From contig JAAWRH010000003.1 of NCBI GenBank assembly GCA_022800935.1, forward strand, positions 62,001-126,000: a stretch of DNA of 64,000 nt, read 5' to 3'. The first letter of the stretch is position 1; every line of letters starts with the position of its first letter. The translations under genes and the position numbers were made by a program. Below, piece by piece: positions 53,001 to 60,138 of this stretch. The notes under the pieces are model-generated. The model did not search any database, was not told the DNA's origin, and was given only the letters and a program-made list of their open reading frames with translations. Source of the stretch: Oscillospiraceae bacterium. Lineage in GTDB: Bacteria > Bacillota > Clostridia > Oscillospirales > Ruminococcaceae.

Positions 53001-54432
53001 CCGCCTCGGTGTTTATCATAACGGTTTTGGGCAGGTACTCCGCCAGGATTTCCCGCGTGATAGGGGTTTCCGGGCTTGCGACGGGCAGAGGCAGATACCA
53101 AAGTCCGGTTTCTTCACTGTAGACCAGATATTCTTCCTCATCAACCCACGCCCATTCGGCAACGCATCGATTGCAGAGAAATGAGCATTTACCATTCGCC
53201 TCAAAACCGCATTGTTCGGTGTGGTCGGTATGGTGCGGGCAAAGATTTTTACAATATTCACACTCATAGGCACAGGGAGAAACACCCTCCACATACCCGC
53301 AGGTTTCATCATGCGCCGTGTGATGGGGGCACAGGTTTTTCTGCTCCTCCTGGCACAGCTTGCAGACGTATTTGCAGGGACTCTCACCCTTTATGTAGCC
53401 GCAGCTTTCATCGTGGGCGGTGTGATGCTTACACAGGTTTTTCAGCTCCTCCCCGCAGACGGGGCAGGAGAATTTACAGGGGCTTTCCCCCTCCTTGTAG
53501 CCGCATTCATCGTCGTGTTTCAGGTGATGCTCACACAGGTTTTGGCAGTACTCGCAGGAATGACCGCAGGGGCTTGTCCCCTCCATGTAGCCGCAGCTTT
53601 CGTCGTGGATGGGGTGGTTTGGGCAGACCGGGAGAGACGGATCCGCCGTCTTATTGCATATTTCGCAGGAATAGTTGCACTCCGCCCCTTCGCCCCCTTC
53701 ATCCGGGTCATGGAAGCCGCATTCGTCGCTGTGGTCCTGGTGGTGTTTGCACAGGCTGACGCAGTAGTAACATGAATGTTCGCAGGAGTGCTTTCCCTCT
53801 ATGTAGCCGCAGGAATCGTCGTGCTCCATGTGCTTCGGGCAGACCTTGACCCATTGGTCTTGTGTCCCGTCGCTATCGGGATTTTCGTTTTTGTCGGGGT
53901 CTTTATCGCCGATGTTGTCACTCTCGGTCTTGTCGCCGCCGGGTTCCTTATCGCCGATGTTATCGCCCTCGGTTTTGTCGCCGTCAGGTTCTTTATCGCC
54001 GGTGTTATCGCCCTCGGTTTTGTCGCCGTCAGGTTCTTTATCGCCGGTGTTGTCACCCTCGGTGCTGTCGCCACCGGATTCTTTATCGCCGGTGTTGCCG
54101 TCCTCGGTGCTGTCGCCACCGGATTCTTTATCGCCGGTGTTGTCACTCTCGGTACTGTCACCGCCGGGATTGTCCCCATCGGTTTGATCATCGCCAGAGG
54201 TATCCCCGCCGGCGGCACTGTCATCAGGGACGTTTTCATCTTGGCCCCCTTGGCTTTGTGTCCCTGGTTCAGAAGAACTGTTTGGATTAGAGCTTGCCTC
54301 ATCTATTACCTGGGTTACCGGCTCCGTTTCGGCAGAATCACCCGCATAGGAAATCTGCCCGAAAGCGGAAAAGAGGATGCACAGGCTCAGGGCCAATGCA
54401 AAGGGCCGCTTCCAAAAACGATTACTTCTCAA
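47074..54432 (-). CDS. Giant LPXTG-anchored surface protein with Cys/His modules, fibro-slime and Cna-type domains
   Basis: About 2452 residues. In order: a signal peptide (ending ISYAG); an acidic 15-residue repeat at about residues 90-179; seven C-x2-H-x2-H-x3-C-G-[YF] modules at about 198-423; an acidic Thr/Glu/Asp-rich stretch; a fibro-slime domain (FEFSGDDDVWVFIDD) at about 1035-1290; SpaA/Cna-B-like domains (QRIMKVDQYGSPVANVEFKL and ELYVKKIDQDGNPLEDTGF); three DUF7601-like repeats (GLPEGTKFTVKEV-type) at about 1905-2275; a poly-serine stalk; and the VPLTG sorting signal, membrane helix and charged tail. I chose TTG 54432, nine bases after AGGAGA; a GTG three codons upstream is too close to that site. 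It probably binds host, diet or bacterial surfaces. Confidence 0.9.
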   Translation of the reverse strand: MRSNRFWKRPFALALSLCILFSAFGQISYAGDSAETEPVTQVIDEASSNPNSSSEPGTQSQGGQDENVPDDSAAGGDTSGDDQTDGDNPGGDSTESDNTGDKESGGDSTEDGNTGDKESGGDSTEGDNTGDKEPDGDKTEGDNTGDKEPDGDKTEGDNIGDKEPGGDKTESDNIGDKDPDKNENPDSDGTQDQWVKVCPKHMEHDDSCGYIEGKHSCEHSCYYCVSLCKHHQDHSDECGFHDPDEGGEGAECNYSCEICNKTADPSLPVCPNHPIHDESCGYMEGTSPCGHSCEYCQNLCEHHLKHDDECGYKEGESPCKFSCPVCGEELKNLCKHHTAHDESCGYIKGESPCKYVCKLCQEEQKNLCPHHTAHDETCGYVEGVSPCAYECEYCKNLCPHHTDHTEQCGFEANGKCSFLCNRCVAEWAWVDEEEYLVYSEETGLWYLPLPVASPETPITREILAEYLPKTVMINTEADTAKDADKEEENPEDAPEDAEKDNPEDTENTTSDNPSNAALRTASEPSEGATESTPAETPDTSTDTNAPADTETDAGGDTAPAPKEYAKALTLTWDLTAFPEAGAWEGTYTLTAALPEEYALAKGAEELMVVVEIGEGEIMATTVDKYLNWWGFVPRDGTDVKVIETGIPPTTTALIENLKDFDGKSDDKIIQQLTNTVLPTKIRAWGTPDDAKMPSSGDTYNKLKNGGFEIETEQVSTGQWAIEREKIEWEWKDYKMQDLSSPRNKWGQVNIKWKIVEKPTSFVDGSKLIVQAYIEKQTKDGTDYQLIVNSNCMTDYTLVDENGNAVAKDSKTKPEILNYTVILKDWGKVKEDHIVTPANPQSVKVNLFDYWAQTKEPFAPEGDILPKSDNHYHEEGGEGAPSTTPTKYSTVDDWNVGINQGHLLLFGDGLIHAGLWNKGAGENCRYGKKYAGMEQIVKNVLRDGYPEINLDLAKERMLGLDESNPQYRNHELIKDWRLTGDHKNDKEAEGTANEGYTYDSINVQNLSDTVIGTWGGDIEQDSESLQYLFDPTDGHSNKTSYTDVTGLFQLDDEGYYYYNMRKNFAEFSQEGGNHFILYDAPATTRTDGENSVGNFFPFNKGYEVFNGIKKENGKEKLTSSVPCSRNTMNHHLGMTVEVNFRQSLNGNVVTSSGNKPMTFEFSGDDDVWVFIDDVLVLDIGGIHSDLYGIIDFATGGVYVGRGYGGNGTEPGIPEYTSGQAPSECVIETTIRDQFRAAGKEDDVRWMSDTANTFASNTSHTLKMFYLERGNYDSSLALRFNLQSKLPQRIMKVDQYGSPVANVEFKLYEASICAPNDTGAIQCLYTDSEIEGKKEFYVRETDSTSLVTLTTNQDGYATFQTGEDQYFNFADRGDQYYILKETAPPLGYRRQPIDIVLHYDTQTSMLSVANRWTTGAYACSFSNISSAQSLNYATLDDAQNELIVGPEPVPEGEASNGLVVAVPMLKNEKAAQGEIPWMALYGGNIVGFNSVKIEKGYGDAVPSWRAAVLGAALMQAAADGTADWHLEWDHENNRLKGTLDDLPGLANRYLLYNPKGDLQMVYGIIPKNVLDYLGISGVNAGESYQKLRAKLREGITEGMTEDEVNQKIRENVDGLFHKITTDKFRLLSVKQFNRDFRSLIYIPNERRELYVKKIDQDGNPLEDTGFTLYSNYDGKNCSGKVSSGKTDKDGMLVFSPTGDSSKAGEAEMKWANSSNTRYFLKETTPPAGYEINPTVIPVVVGTYGIYADAGTEDDGVSVAADVGRLTQSMRQYAMGNDVDITLQDLTAIMQVQPSLKEKDFSLNGWKDAALEGTDTPRNMNLHFGLNAFKDYGLHDEDGGKHFNPFFVTKTGFVRTRVQQERITERDYKGSDSNVRKDNLGKIDLTNLFSLLNMVVVTDQNTDPKKTETGELTISKWVINGSDGDYTKNFTFTITLMEGDKPLEGDFYYFYGDDKVGAVKQTIGDKDQFVLHHDESITILGLPEGTKFTVKEVDPGDEWHVYPEFGYIEGTIVKDVTFNAAFVNNKDNKSSNLIIKKTVVGEEDETNDKAFSFKVELDSPGSYQYGGREQKNEDGTGKETITSGDTIKLHDDEEIIILGLPVGTKYTVTEELADGYDITAEVDQAGTVNKNVVKGTLGTNTPVTAVVHYTNVKHSPTGKLKISKTVTGNGGEKNKDFEFTVALTDIKGNALTGTYTFTKGAKDATGLTPQDVALNTEGKITFTLKHGEEYILSGLPEGTKYTVEEKEANKNGYDTTVTGDKEGTISAGEHSSILFTNHKDSSSSSSSSSSSSSSSSSSSSSSSSSSSSSSSSSSSSRPSRPSEPSEPSSSSDSSSSSSSSSSSSSSKSSSSSKPSSSSNTSSSSTPETPPELPDPNDPDSPDEVTIEYPNGETRTYKKVWNPDKGEWVYILDEDVPLTGMDWQAIWMMLYIGVLLTAAGLICRRKAGENDEEKKE
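47370..47604 (-). repeat. Poly-serine stalk-coding repeat
   Basis: Serine codons (AGC, AGT) run almost without interruption, broken by RPSRPSEPSEPS, SSDSS, SKSS, SKPS and SNTS. The DNA is close to a three-base repeat, so length may vary by slippage between strains. Confidence 0.8.
53896..54165 (-). repeat. 45-base tandem repeat in the surface protein gene
   Basis: Six 45-base units code for 15-residue units such as GGDSTEGDNTGDKEP. They form an acidic spacer after the signal peptide. Units differ at a few positions, for example DST/DKT and DNT/DNI. Confidence 0.85.
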
Positions 54433-54552
54433 AATACACACTCTCCTTATTATGTTCTATATATTGAATAACAGTACAAGGAACGGCAAAACTTGATTTT
54501 TAGAACATTTTCCAGCCGCCCCCAAAGAAGATTTTACCTAAAGATGAGTTTA

Positions 54553-54581
54553 ATTATACCACATTCCCCACCCGTGTACAA
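54553..54581 (-). promoter_or_regulatory. Promoter of the surface protein and sortase operon
   Basis: TTGTAC (54581-54576) and TATAAT (54558-54553) on the minus strand are 17 bases apart, with TGTGG just before the -10 box. The leader would be about 115 bases. Confidence 0.7.
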
Positions 54582-54596
54582 TACCTGATTTGTACA
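54575..54596. promoter_or_regulatory. Operator-like inverted repeat over the -35 box of the surface protein promoter
   Basis: TGTACAA, 8 bases, TTGTACA form a perfect inverted repeat that covers the -35 box. A repressor bound here would block the promoter. The regulator is unknown. Confidence 0.5.
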
Positions 54597-54732
54597 TTTT
54601 ATCGACAAAAGATGGCTTGACAATTCACTTACGCCAGATTTCCCCGCAACATAAAACAAAATGGAGATTTAAGCAGAACCAAGTCGATTTTGGCCGCCAT
54701 AAATTTAATAAAAATCATAATCAGAATGGTCC

Positions 54733-54761
54733 TTGACATGAGTATGAAATCGTACTATAAT
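54733..54761 (+). promoter_or_regulatory. Promoter of the MarR-MATE operon
   Basis: TTGACA (54733-54738) and TATAAT (54756-54761) are both perfect consensus boxes, 17 bases apart, with the first operator inside the spacer. Confidence 0.85.
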
Positions 54762-54792
54762 AATAGCCGCCGTCAAGTACGAAATCATACTC
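54740..54792. promoter_or_regulatory. Twin MarR operators
   Basis: GAGTATGAAATCGTACT (54740-54756) and AGTACGAAATCATACTC (54776-54792) are inverted relative to each other, and each is nearly palindromic. The first lies in the promoter spacer, the second before the ribosome site. Together they fit autorepression by the MarR protein. Confidence 0.7.
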
Positions 54793-54807
54793 AATGGAGG
54801 GAACGCA

Positions 54808-55287
54808 ATGAAGCCAAAGCAGGGGAGCGAAATGCGGGAATTTGACCGGCTGTTCCGAAAAATAGAGCAACGCTATCACAATATCTCCCTTAAAATGGGG
54901 TTATCCGATACCGCCGGACAGATTTTATACGCCATGATTGAGTTGGGGGACGGCTGTCTCCAGACGGAGATTGCCAGATGGTACTCATACAGCAAGCAGA
55001 CGATCAGCTCTGCGGTAAAGGTAATGGAGCGAAAAGGGCTGCTCCGGCTGGAACCAGGGAAGGGACGGGATATGCACCTACACCTGACCCCAGCGGGGCA
55101 GCAACTGGTGGAACGGACCATATATCCGATGATTGACATGGAAAACAGCGTTTTTTCTGCCATGTCACCAGAGGAAAGACGGGAGTTCCTGCGGACCATC
55201 CGCAGATATGTGGATATTTTTATGGCAAAGAGCGGGGAACTCCTCCACAAAATGGAGGAGGAAACCGAGAAGGGAGCAAATACATGA
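54808..55287 (+). CDS. MarR family transcriptional regulator
   Basis: A 159-residue winged-helix regulator. The DNA-binding region is CLQTEIARWYSYSKQTISSAV near residue 49 (shortened), with the wing RLEPGKGRDMHLHLTPAG near 87. MarR proteins typically repress an efflux gene and release DNA when a ligand binds. It starts at ATG 54808 after GGAGGG. It overlaps the MATE gene by four bases, and two operator-like sites lie in its promoter, so it probably represses both. Confidence 0.93.
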   Translation: MKPKQGSEMREFDRLFRKIEQRYHNISLKMGLSDTAGQILYAMIELGDGCLQTEIARWYSYSKQTISSAVKVMERKGLLRLEPGKGRDMHLHLTPAGQQLVERTIYPMIDMENSVFSAMSPEERREFLRTIRRYVDIFMAKSGELLHKMEEETEKGANT

Positions 55288-56615
55288 GAATACAGCTTTC
55301 AGACCACTTTACCTATAATAAACTGCTTCGTTTTTCCATTTCTACTGTACTTATGTTAATCTGCACATCCCTTTACAGCATTGTGGACGGCTTTTTTGTC
55401 TCCAACTTTGTGGGCAAGCAGCCCTTCGCCGCCCTTAACCTGATCTTCCCTGTGCTGATGGGGGCGGGCACGATCGGCTTTATGGTGGGTTCCGGGGGCA
55501 GCGCCATTGTGTCCATTTCCCTGGGGGAGAAAAAGCCGGACCAGGCCAACGAATACTTTTCCATGATGATCGGCACCACCGCGGTAATCGGGGCCATTGT
55601 GTGCGCGGTGTGCTTTGTCTTTACGCCGCAGATTGCCAGAGCCCTGGGCGCCTCCGGCGGGATGCTGGACTACTGCGTGTTATACGGTCGAATTTTGTTT
55701 GCCGCCGGTCCCTTTTTCATGCTCCAGATTGTCTTCCAAAGCTTCTTCATCGCGGCGGAAAAGCCGGTATTAAGCCTGAAAATCAACGTTATCTCCGGTG
55801 CCGCCAACGGGATATTGGATTTTCTGTTTATCGCGGTGTTCCGCTGGGGGCTGGCGGGGGCAGGGGCGGCCACCGTCATCGGCCAGATTTTGGGGGCGGT
55901 CATCCCCATCTTTTACTTTGCCAAGGAAAACGACAGCCTCCTCCGGCTGCGGTTCGCCCGCTTTCAGGGCCAGGTTTTCTGGAAAGCGTGCATCAACGGC
56001 TCCTCGGAGATGGTGTCCAACCTGTCCTCCTCCCTGGTCAACGTCCTCTATAACTTCCAGCTGATGCGGCTGGCCGGGGAAGACGGGGTTGCAGCCTATG
56101 GAATCATCATGTATGTAAACTTTGTCTTTACGGCGGCCTTTATCGGCTACTCCGCGGGGACCGCGCCGGTTACCAGCTACCATTACGGGGCGGAAAACCA
56201 CGGCGAGCTGAAAAACCTGTTCCGGAAGAGCCTGGTTCTGATGTCTGCCGGAGGAATTCTGCTTACCCTGGCGGCGGAACTGCTTTCCGCACCGCTGGTA
56301 AAAATCTTTGCCAGCTATGATCAGGCCCTGTTTGAGCTGACCTGTACCGGCTTCCGAATTTATTCTCTGGCCTTTCTGATGATGGGGGTGAACATCTGGG
56401 CTTCCTCCTTCTTTACCGCCTTAAATAATGGGGGCGTGTCAGCGCTGATTTCCTTTTTACGGACGCTGGTGTTTCAGGTTGCCGCGATCATTGTTCTGCC
56501 CATTTTATGGGAGGTCAGCGGCGTATGGCTGGCCATTGTGGTTGCGGAGATTTTCGCTCTGATTGTTTCCGCCGTCTGTCTGGCGGCCCTGCGGAAGAAA
56601 TACCATTATGCCTGA
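55284..56615 (+). CDS. MATE family efflux transporter (MarR-controlled)
   Basis: A 443-residue exporter with about 12 helices. Family signatures are LYSIVDGFFVSNFVGKQPFA near residue 30, VGSGGSAIVSISLGEKKPD near 62, and a matching second half with SAGTAPVTSYHYGAENHGEL near 290. Start and upstream stop overlap as ATGA. It differs from the MATE protein at 44994, so they are not recent copies. The MarR link suggests induction by an exported compound. Confidence 0.93.
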   Translation: MRIQLSDHFTYNKLLRFSISTVLMLICTSLYSIVDGFFVSNFVGKQPFAALNLIFPVLMGAGTIGFMVGSGGSAIVSISLGEKKPDQANEYFSMMIGTTAVIGAIVCAVCFVFTPQIARALGASGGMLDYCVLYGRILFAAGPFFMLQIVFQSFFIAAEKPVLSLKINVISGAANGILDFLFIAVFRWGLAGAGAATVIGQILGAVIPIFYFAKENDSLLRLRFARFQGQVFWKACINGSSEMVSNLSSSLVNVLYNFQLMRLAGEDGVAAYGIIMYVNFVFTAAFIGYSAGTAPVTSYHYGAENHGELKNLFRKSLVLMSAGGILLTLAAELLSAPLVKIFASYDQALFELTCTGFRIYSLAFLMMGVNIWASSFFTALNNGGVSALISFLRTLVFQVAAIIVLPILWEVSGVWLAIVVAEIFALIVSAVCLAALRKKYHYA

Positions 56616-56640
56616 CACTTAATAAAATTTCAAATATTGA

Positions 56641-56678
56641 CCCCGCGGTCCTTCCATGAGGCCGCGGGGCTTTTTTTG
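56641..56678 (+). terminator. Terminator of the MarR-MATE operon
   Basis: CCCCGCGG (56641-56648) pairs with CCGCGGGG (56662-56669), followed by seven T residues. Confidence 0.85.
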
Positions 56679-56696
56679 AAAAATTTCAGATGGGAT

Positions 56697-56726
56697 GAAT
56701 CCTTTTGTCCTTCTCCGGTGTTATAG
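56697..56726 (+). promoter_or_regulatory. Possible ECF-type promoter ahead of the sigma factor gene
   Basis: TGAATCCTTTT followed about 14 bases later by CGGTGTTATAG lies 35 bases before the sigma factor gene. It resembles the self-activated promoters of ECF sigma genes (GAAxC-type -35 and CGT-type -10). No good sigma-A boxes are present. Confidence 0.4.
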
Positions 56727-56759
56727 CAGGTGAGAGCATAAAAAGGCGGTGACAACGGC

Positions 56760-57296
56760 ATGGAGGAAAGCAAACTGGTAAAAAGGGCGCAGAAGGGGGA
56801 CCGGGACGCCATGGAGGCGCTGATTGGCGGCTATTATCCCTTGGTTTTCGCGTACTTCTATAAGAACACCGGCCTGTACCACCAGTCCAAGGACCTGACC
56901 CAGGAGGTGTTCATCAAAATGATCTCCGGGCTTTCCGGGTACCGGCCCAGGGCCGCCTTTAAAAGCTGGCTGTTCGCCATTGCCTCCAACCACCTGAAAA
57001 ATCATTACCGGTCTGCCTCCCGCAGGCCGGAACCGGCGGAGTTCTCGGAGGCTCTCCAGGAGGTCCTCCCCGCGGACAGCCGGGAGATATCCAGGGCAGA
57101 GCTCCGCCAGGACATCCGGGCGGCCCTGGAAAAGCTCCCGCCGGAGCAGCGGGAGGCGGTGGTTCTCCGGTTTTACCATGATTTTACCCCACGGGAGATT
57201 GCTGAAATCACCGGGGTCAGGGAGGCGGCCATCAAATCCAGGATACGTTACGGCCTGGACAAGCTGAAGAAGGAACTGGAGGGATACGCAGAATGA
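56760..57296 (+). CDS. ECF-type sigma-70 family RNA polymerase sigma factor
   Basis: A 178-residue sigma factor. Region 2 reads DLTQEVFIKMISGLSGYR near residue 45 and SWLFAIASNHLKNHYR near 76; region 4 reads LPPEQREAVVLRFYHDFTP near 122 and REAAIKSRIRYGLDKLKKEL at the end. It directs polymerase to a small regulon. It heads a five-gene run with a membrane protein and an ABC exporter, joined by overlaps, so the exporter may be its main target. No classic zinc anti-sigma factor is present. Confidence 0.92.
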   Translation: MEESKLVKRAQKGDRDAMEALIGGYYPLVFAYFYKNTGLYHQSKDLTQEVFIKMISGLSGYRPRAAFKSWLFAIASNHLKNHYRSASRRPEPAEFSEALQEVLPADSREISRAELRQDIRAALEKLPPEQREAVVLRFYHDFTPREIAEITGVREAAIKSRIRYGLDKLKKELEGYAE

Positions 57297-58060
57297 GGAG
57301 AAAAAACGATATCATTTCACAGGGGCCTTCCAAGGAAGAACAGAAAATCATCGCCTGGCTCAGGAAAGAGCCTGTCCCGGAGGTGCCGCAAGAGGAGGTA
57401 CAGACTGTCTGCCGGACCGCCGCCGCCTATTACACAAGGCCCCAGGGGGCTGGGGACGCGGGCTTCTGGCTGGCGGCGCTCTCCTGCCTGACCGGGGGGA
57501 CCGCCCTTTTATGGATACTGGCGGCGTTCCTGCTGGGGAGCTGCGCGGCCCTTTCGGCTCTGACGGGCAGCCTGGAGGCCGAGCCCTTCGCCCTGTTGAT
57601 TGCCCTGTCCCCCGTCCCCATGCTGTCCTTTGCCATCCGGGAGCTCCAGTACCGGGACAGCAGCCTGGTCCAGTTGGAGAAGACCTGTAAATACTCGCCG
57701 GACAAAATCTATTTTGCCCGCCTGTGGATTGGAATGGCCTTCAATATGCTGTTCGTGGCCCTGGCGGGGACGGCGTTTCCCCGCTCCGGGCCGCTGCTGA
57801 AGCTGCTGTTCCTCGCCTTTACCGCCATGTTCCTGATGGGGGCGGCGGCGCTGGCGGTCATGTCGTTTCTGGAAAGCGCCCTGCCCCTGTCCCTGATGCT
57901 GGCGGCCTGGGTGCCGGGGGCGTTCTGGCTGCTCTGCCAGGACGGGGTACTGGACCTGCTGATGGGAGTGGGAACGGGGATATTGGCGGCGGGGGCGGCC
58001 GCCGGTCTGGGGCTGTTCGCCGCCGCGGCTGTAAAAACCACAAAAAGGCTGTACGCCTGA
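57293..58060 (+). CDS. Membrane protein next to ECF sigma factor (possible anti-sigma role)
   Basis: A 255-residue protein. The first 45 residues are soluble and charged (KEEQKIIAWLRKEPVPEVPQ), then about six membrane helices follow. It overlaps the sigma gene by four bases (ATGA). That position is where anti-sigma factors are usually encoded, and a cytoplasmic N-terminus that could hold the sigma factor fits. No family is recognised, so the role is inference. The C-terminal part is Ala/Gly/Leu-rich. Confidence 0.7.
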   Translation: MRRKNDIISQGPSKEEQKIIAWLRKEPVPEVPQEEVQTVCRTAAAYYTRPQGAGDAGFWLAALSCLTGGTALLWILAAFLLGSCAALSALTGSLEAEPFALLIALSPVPMLSFAIRELQYRDSSLVQLEKTCKYSPDKIYFARLWIGMAFNMLFVALAGTAFPRSGPLLKLLFLAFTAMFLMGAAALAVMSFLESALPLSLMLAAWVPGAFWLLCQDGVLDLLMGVGTGILAAGAAAGLGLFAAAAVKTTKRLYA

Positions 58061-58075
58061 AAAGGGGGAACTGTT

Positions 58076-58942
58076 ATGGAATTGTCTGTCCGCAACGTCA
58101 CCAAGGATTTTGGAGGAAAAAGGGCGGTAGACCATGTGTCCTTTACGCTGTCCTGCGGCGTATACGGGCTTCTCGGCCCCAACGGCGCGGGAAAAACCAC
58201 CCTGATGAAGATGCTGGTGGATATCCTCACCCCATCGGAGGGGGAGGTTCTGCTGGACGGGGTGAACATCCGGGAGCTGGGGGCCGCCTACCGGGATAAG
58301 CTGGGCTACATGCCCCAGGAGATTGGGGTGTATAAAAATTTTTCCGCCCAAAAATTTCTCAAGTACATCGCGGCCCTGAAGGGAATCACCGGCAGGGCGG
58401 CGGATAAAAAAATCGACGGGCTGCTGGATCTGGTGGGGCTGAGGGACGCCGGACGGAAAAAGCTGGGGGGCTTTTCCGGGGGGATGCTGCGCCGGGTGGG
58501 CATCGCCCAAACCCTCCTCAACGACCCGAAGATACTGATCCTGGACGAGCCCACAGCGGGCCTGGACCCCCAGGAGCGCATCCGCTTCCGGAACATCATC
58601 TCGGAGCTTTCGGAAAACCGGATTGTCCTGCTCTCCACCCACATTGTCTCGGACATGGAGTTTATCGCCGGGGAGGTCATCATCATGCGGGAGGGGGGCA
58701 TCCTCAAGACCGGGGCCATCGATCATCTTCTCCGGAAGATGGAAGGAAAGGTATGGTCCGCTCTTGTCTCCCACGAGGAGTTCCACCGCATGAAGGGGCA
58801 GTACGCCATCGGGAACATGGTCCAGAAGAACGGCGGCGTGGAGATACGCGTCATCGGTCCCCAGAAGCCGCCCCTGGCCTGCGAACCCGTCAAACCTATC
58901 TTAGAGGATGTATTCAGCTATTACTTTGGAGGCGACGTATAA
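58076..58942 (+). CDS. ABC transporter ATP-binding protein
   Basis: A 288-residue ATPase. Motifs are GLLGPNGAGKTTLMKML (Walker A) near residue 35, GYMPQEIGVYKNFSA (Q-loop) near 80, LGGFSGGMLRRVGIAQ (signature) near 133, ILILDEPTAGLDPQE (Walker B) near 152, and LSTHIVSD (H-loop). It pairs with the two permeases that follow as a NatA/CcmA-like exporter. It starts 15 bases after the previous gene, and its TAA overlaps the next ATG. Confidence 0.95.
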   Translation: MELSVRNVTKDFGGKRAVDHVSFTLSCGVYGLLGPNGAGKTTLMKMLVDILTPSEGEVLLDGVNIRELGAAYRDKLGYMPQEIGVYKNFSAQKFLKYIAALKGITGRAADKKIDGLLDLVGLRDAGRKKLGGFSGGMLRRVGIAQTLLNDPKILILDEPTAGLDPQERIRFRNIISELSENRIVLLSTHIVSDMEFIAGEVIIMREGGILKTGAIDHLLRKMEGKVWSALVSHEEFHRMKGQYAIGNMVQKNGGVEIRVIGPQKPPLACEPVKPILEDVFSYYFGGDV

Positions 58943-60138
58943 TGAACGGTAGCATGTTAAAGACAGAAATCTATAAAATCTTCTCCAAGCGGGTGATATG
59001 GATTTCCATGGCAGTGTTTCTCACCTTGTACCTGGTGCTGAAGCTGCAATTTTGGGACAACGTCTCCATCCGGTACACCCTAGAACCCATGCGCCCCCAG
59101 CTGACCGAAGCGGTGGAAAATCCAGCCTTTCATGAATTTGTCCGAAAAAGCAGCTACAACTGCTCCACTGAAGAAATGCGCGCCTTTGTCCCCGAACCGG
59201 TCTATGAGTACATCGAACAGTACCGGGGAAACGAGCGCATCTACCGCTCCCTGAACAGCGATCTGGCGGGCATCCTCAACAATTACTTTGAGCGCATTGA
59301 CCAGCGGGAGGCATTTATCCAGGAGCTGGCCCAGAAGGTTTCCGGCTCCGGCGGGACCGCCCTGGACCGGGCGAAAGCCCGGCTGCTTCAGGCCTACCGG
59401 GAAACCCCTGTCCCCATTGAGCTGAACCTGGAGGACAGTGCCAACAACTTTATCGACGTCAACCACGCCGCCCTGTTTCCTGGGCTCATCATGCTGCTGG
59501 TCATCGCCGGCCTTGCGGGGATCTACTCCGACGAGTACACCAGCGGCACACAGTCGGCCCTGCTCACCTCCCGCCAGGGACGCAGAGGGGTTTTCCTCAG
59601 CAAAGCAATCGCGGCGGGCATCTTTGTGACCGGCGTTGTGCTGGTGACGGAGGCGTTCTTCATGGTTGTCACCGCCGTCTGCTACCGGGTGCCCTCCTCC
59701 ACCGTCTCCGCCGCCAGTACCTACGGCCTTTCCCTCACCCTCTACGGCGGTTCGGTATACGGCTTCTGTCTGCGCCAGGTTCTGGGAACCCTTCTGGCCG
59801 GGCTGACCCTGGGCAGCATTGTCATGTGCATTTCGGTGTTCAGCAAAAGCGCCCTTATCCCCTTCTTTGCGGCAGGGGCGTACTACGGCGGAACTGCGAT
59901 TTATGCCAACTCTGTCCCCTTTCCCCGTTATCTCTCCTCCCTCTGGTCCCTTCCGGGGGAATGGAGCCTGTTCATGCTCCAGACCCAGTTCGAGCTGGTG
60001 GAGGCAGGGCGTTATACAAGTATTTTCGGGCTGCTGGTTCCCACCCTGGCCACAAACGCGGTTTTTAACCTTCTGCTCATGGCGGCGTGCCTTGGAATCT
60101 GCTATTGGGGCTACACGGGAAAGCAGGTCAGGGGCTGA
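58942..60138 (+). CDS. ABC transporter permease (first)
   Basis: A 398-residue membrane protein. A helix at about residues 18-34 is followed by a large outside loop (to about 172), then five further helices to the end. The topology resembles ABC-2 type exporter permeases. The start is ATG 58942, overlapping the ATPase stop by one base (TAATG). A longer in-frame reading is part of the ATPase gene in another frame. It acts with the ATPase and the second permease. Confidence 0.85.
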   Translation: MNGSMLKTEIYKIFSKRVIWISMAVFLTLYLVLKLQFWDNVSIRYTLEPMRPQLTEAVENPAFHEFVRKSSYNCSTEEMRAFVPEPVYEYIEQYRGNERIYRSLNSDLAGILNNYFERIDQREAFIQELAQKVSGSGGTALDRAKARLLQAYRETPVPIELNLEDSANNFIDVNHAALFPGLIMLLVIAGLAGIYSDEYTSGTQSALLTSRQGRRGVFLSKAIAAGIFVTGVVLVTEAFFMVVTAVCYRVPSSTVSAASTYGLSLTLYGGSVYGFCLRQVLGTLLAGLTLGSIVMCISVFSKSALIPFFAAGAYYGGTAIYANSVPFPRYLSSLWSLPGEWSLFMLQTQFELVEAGRYTSIFGLLVPTLATNAVFNLLLMAACLGICYWGYTGKQVRG

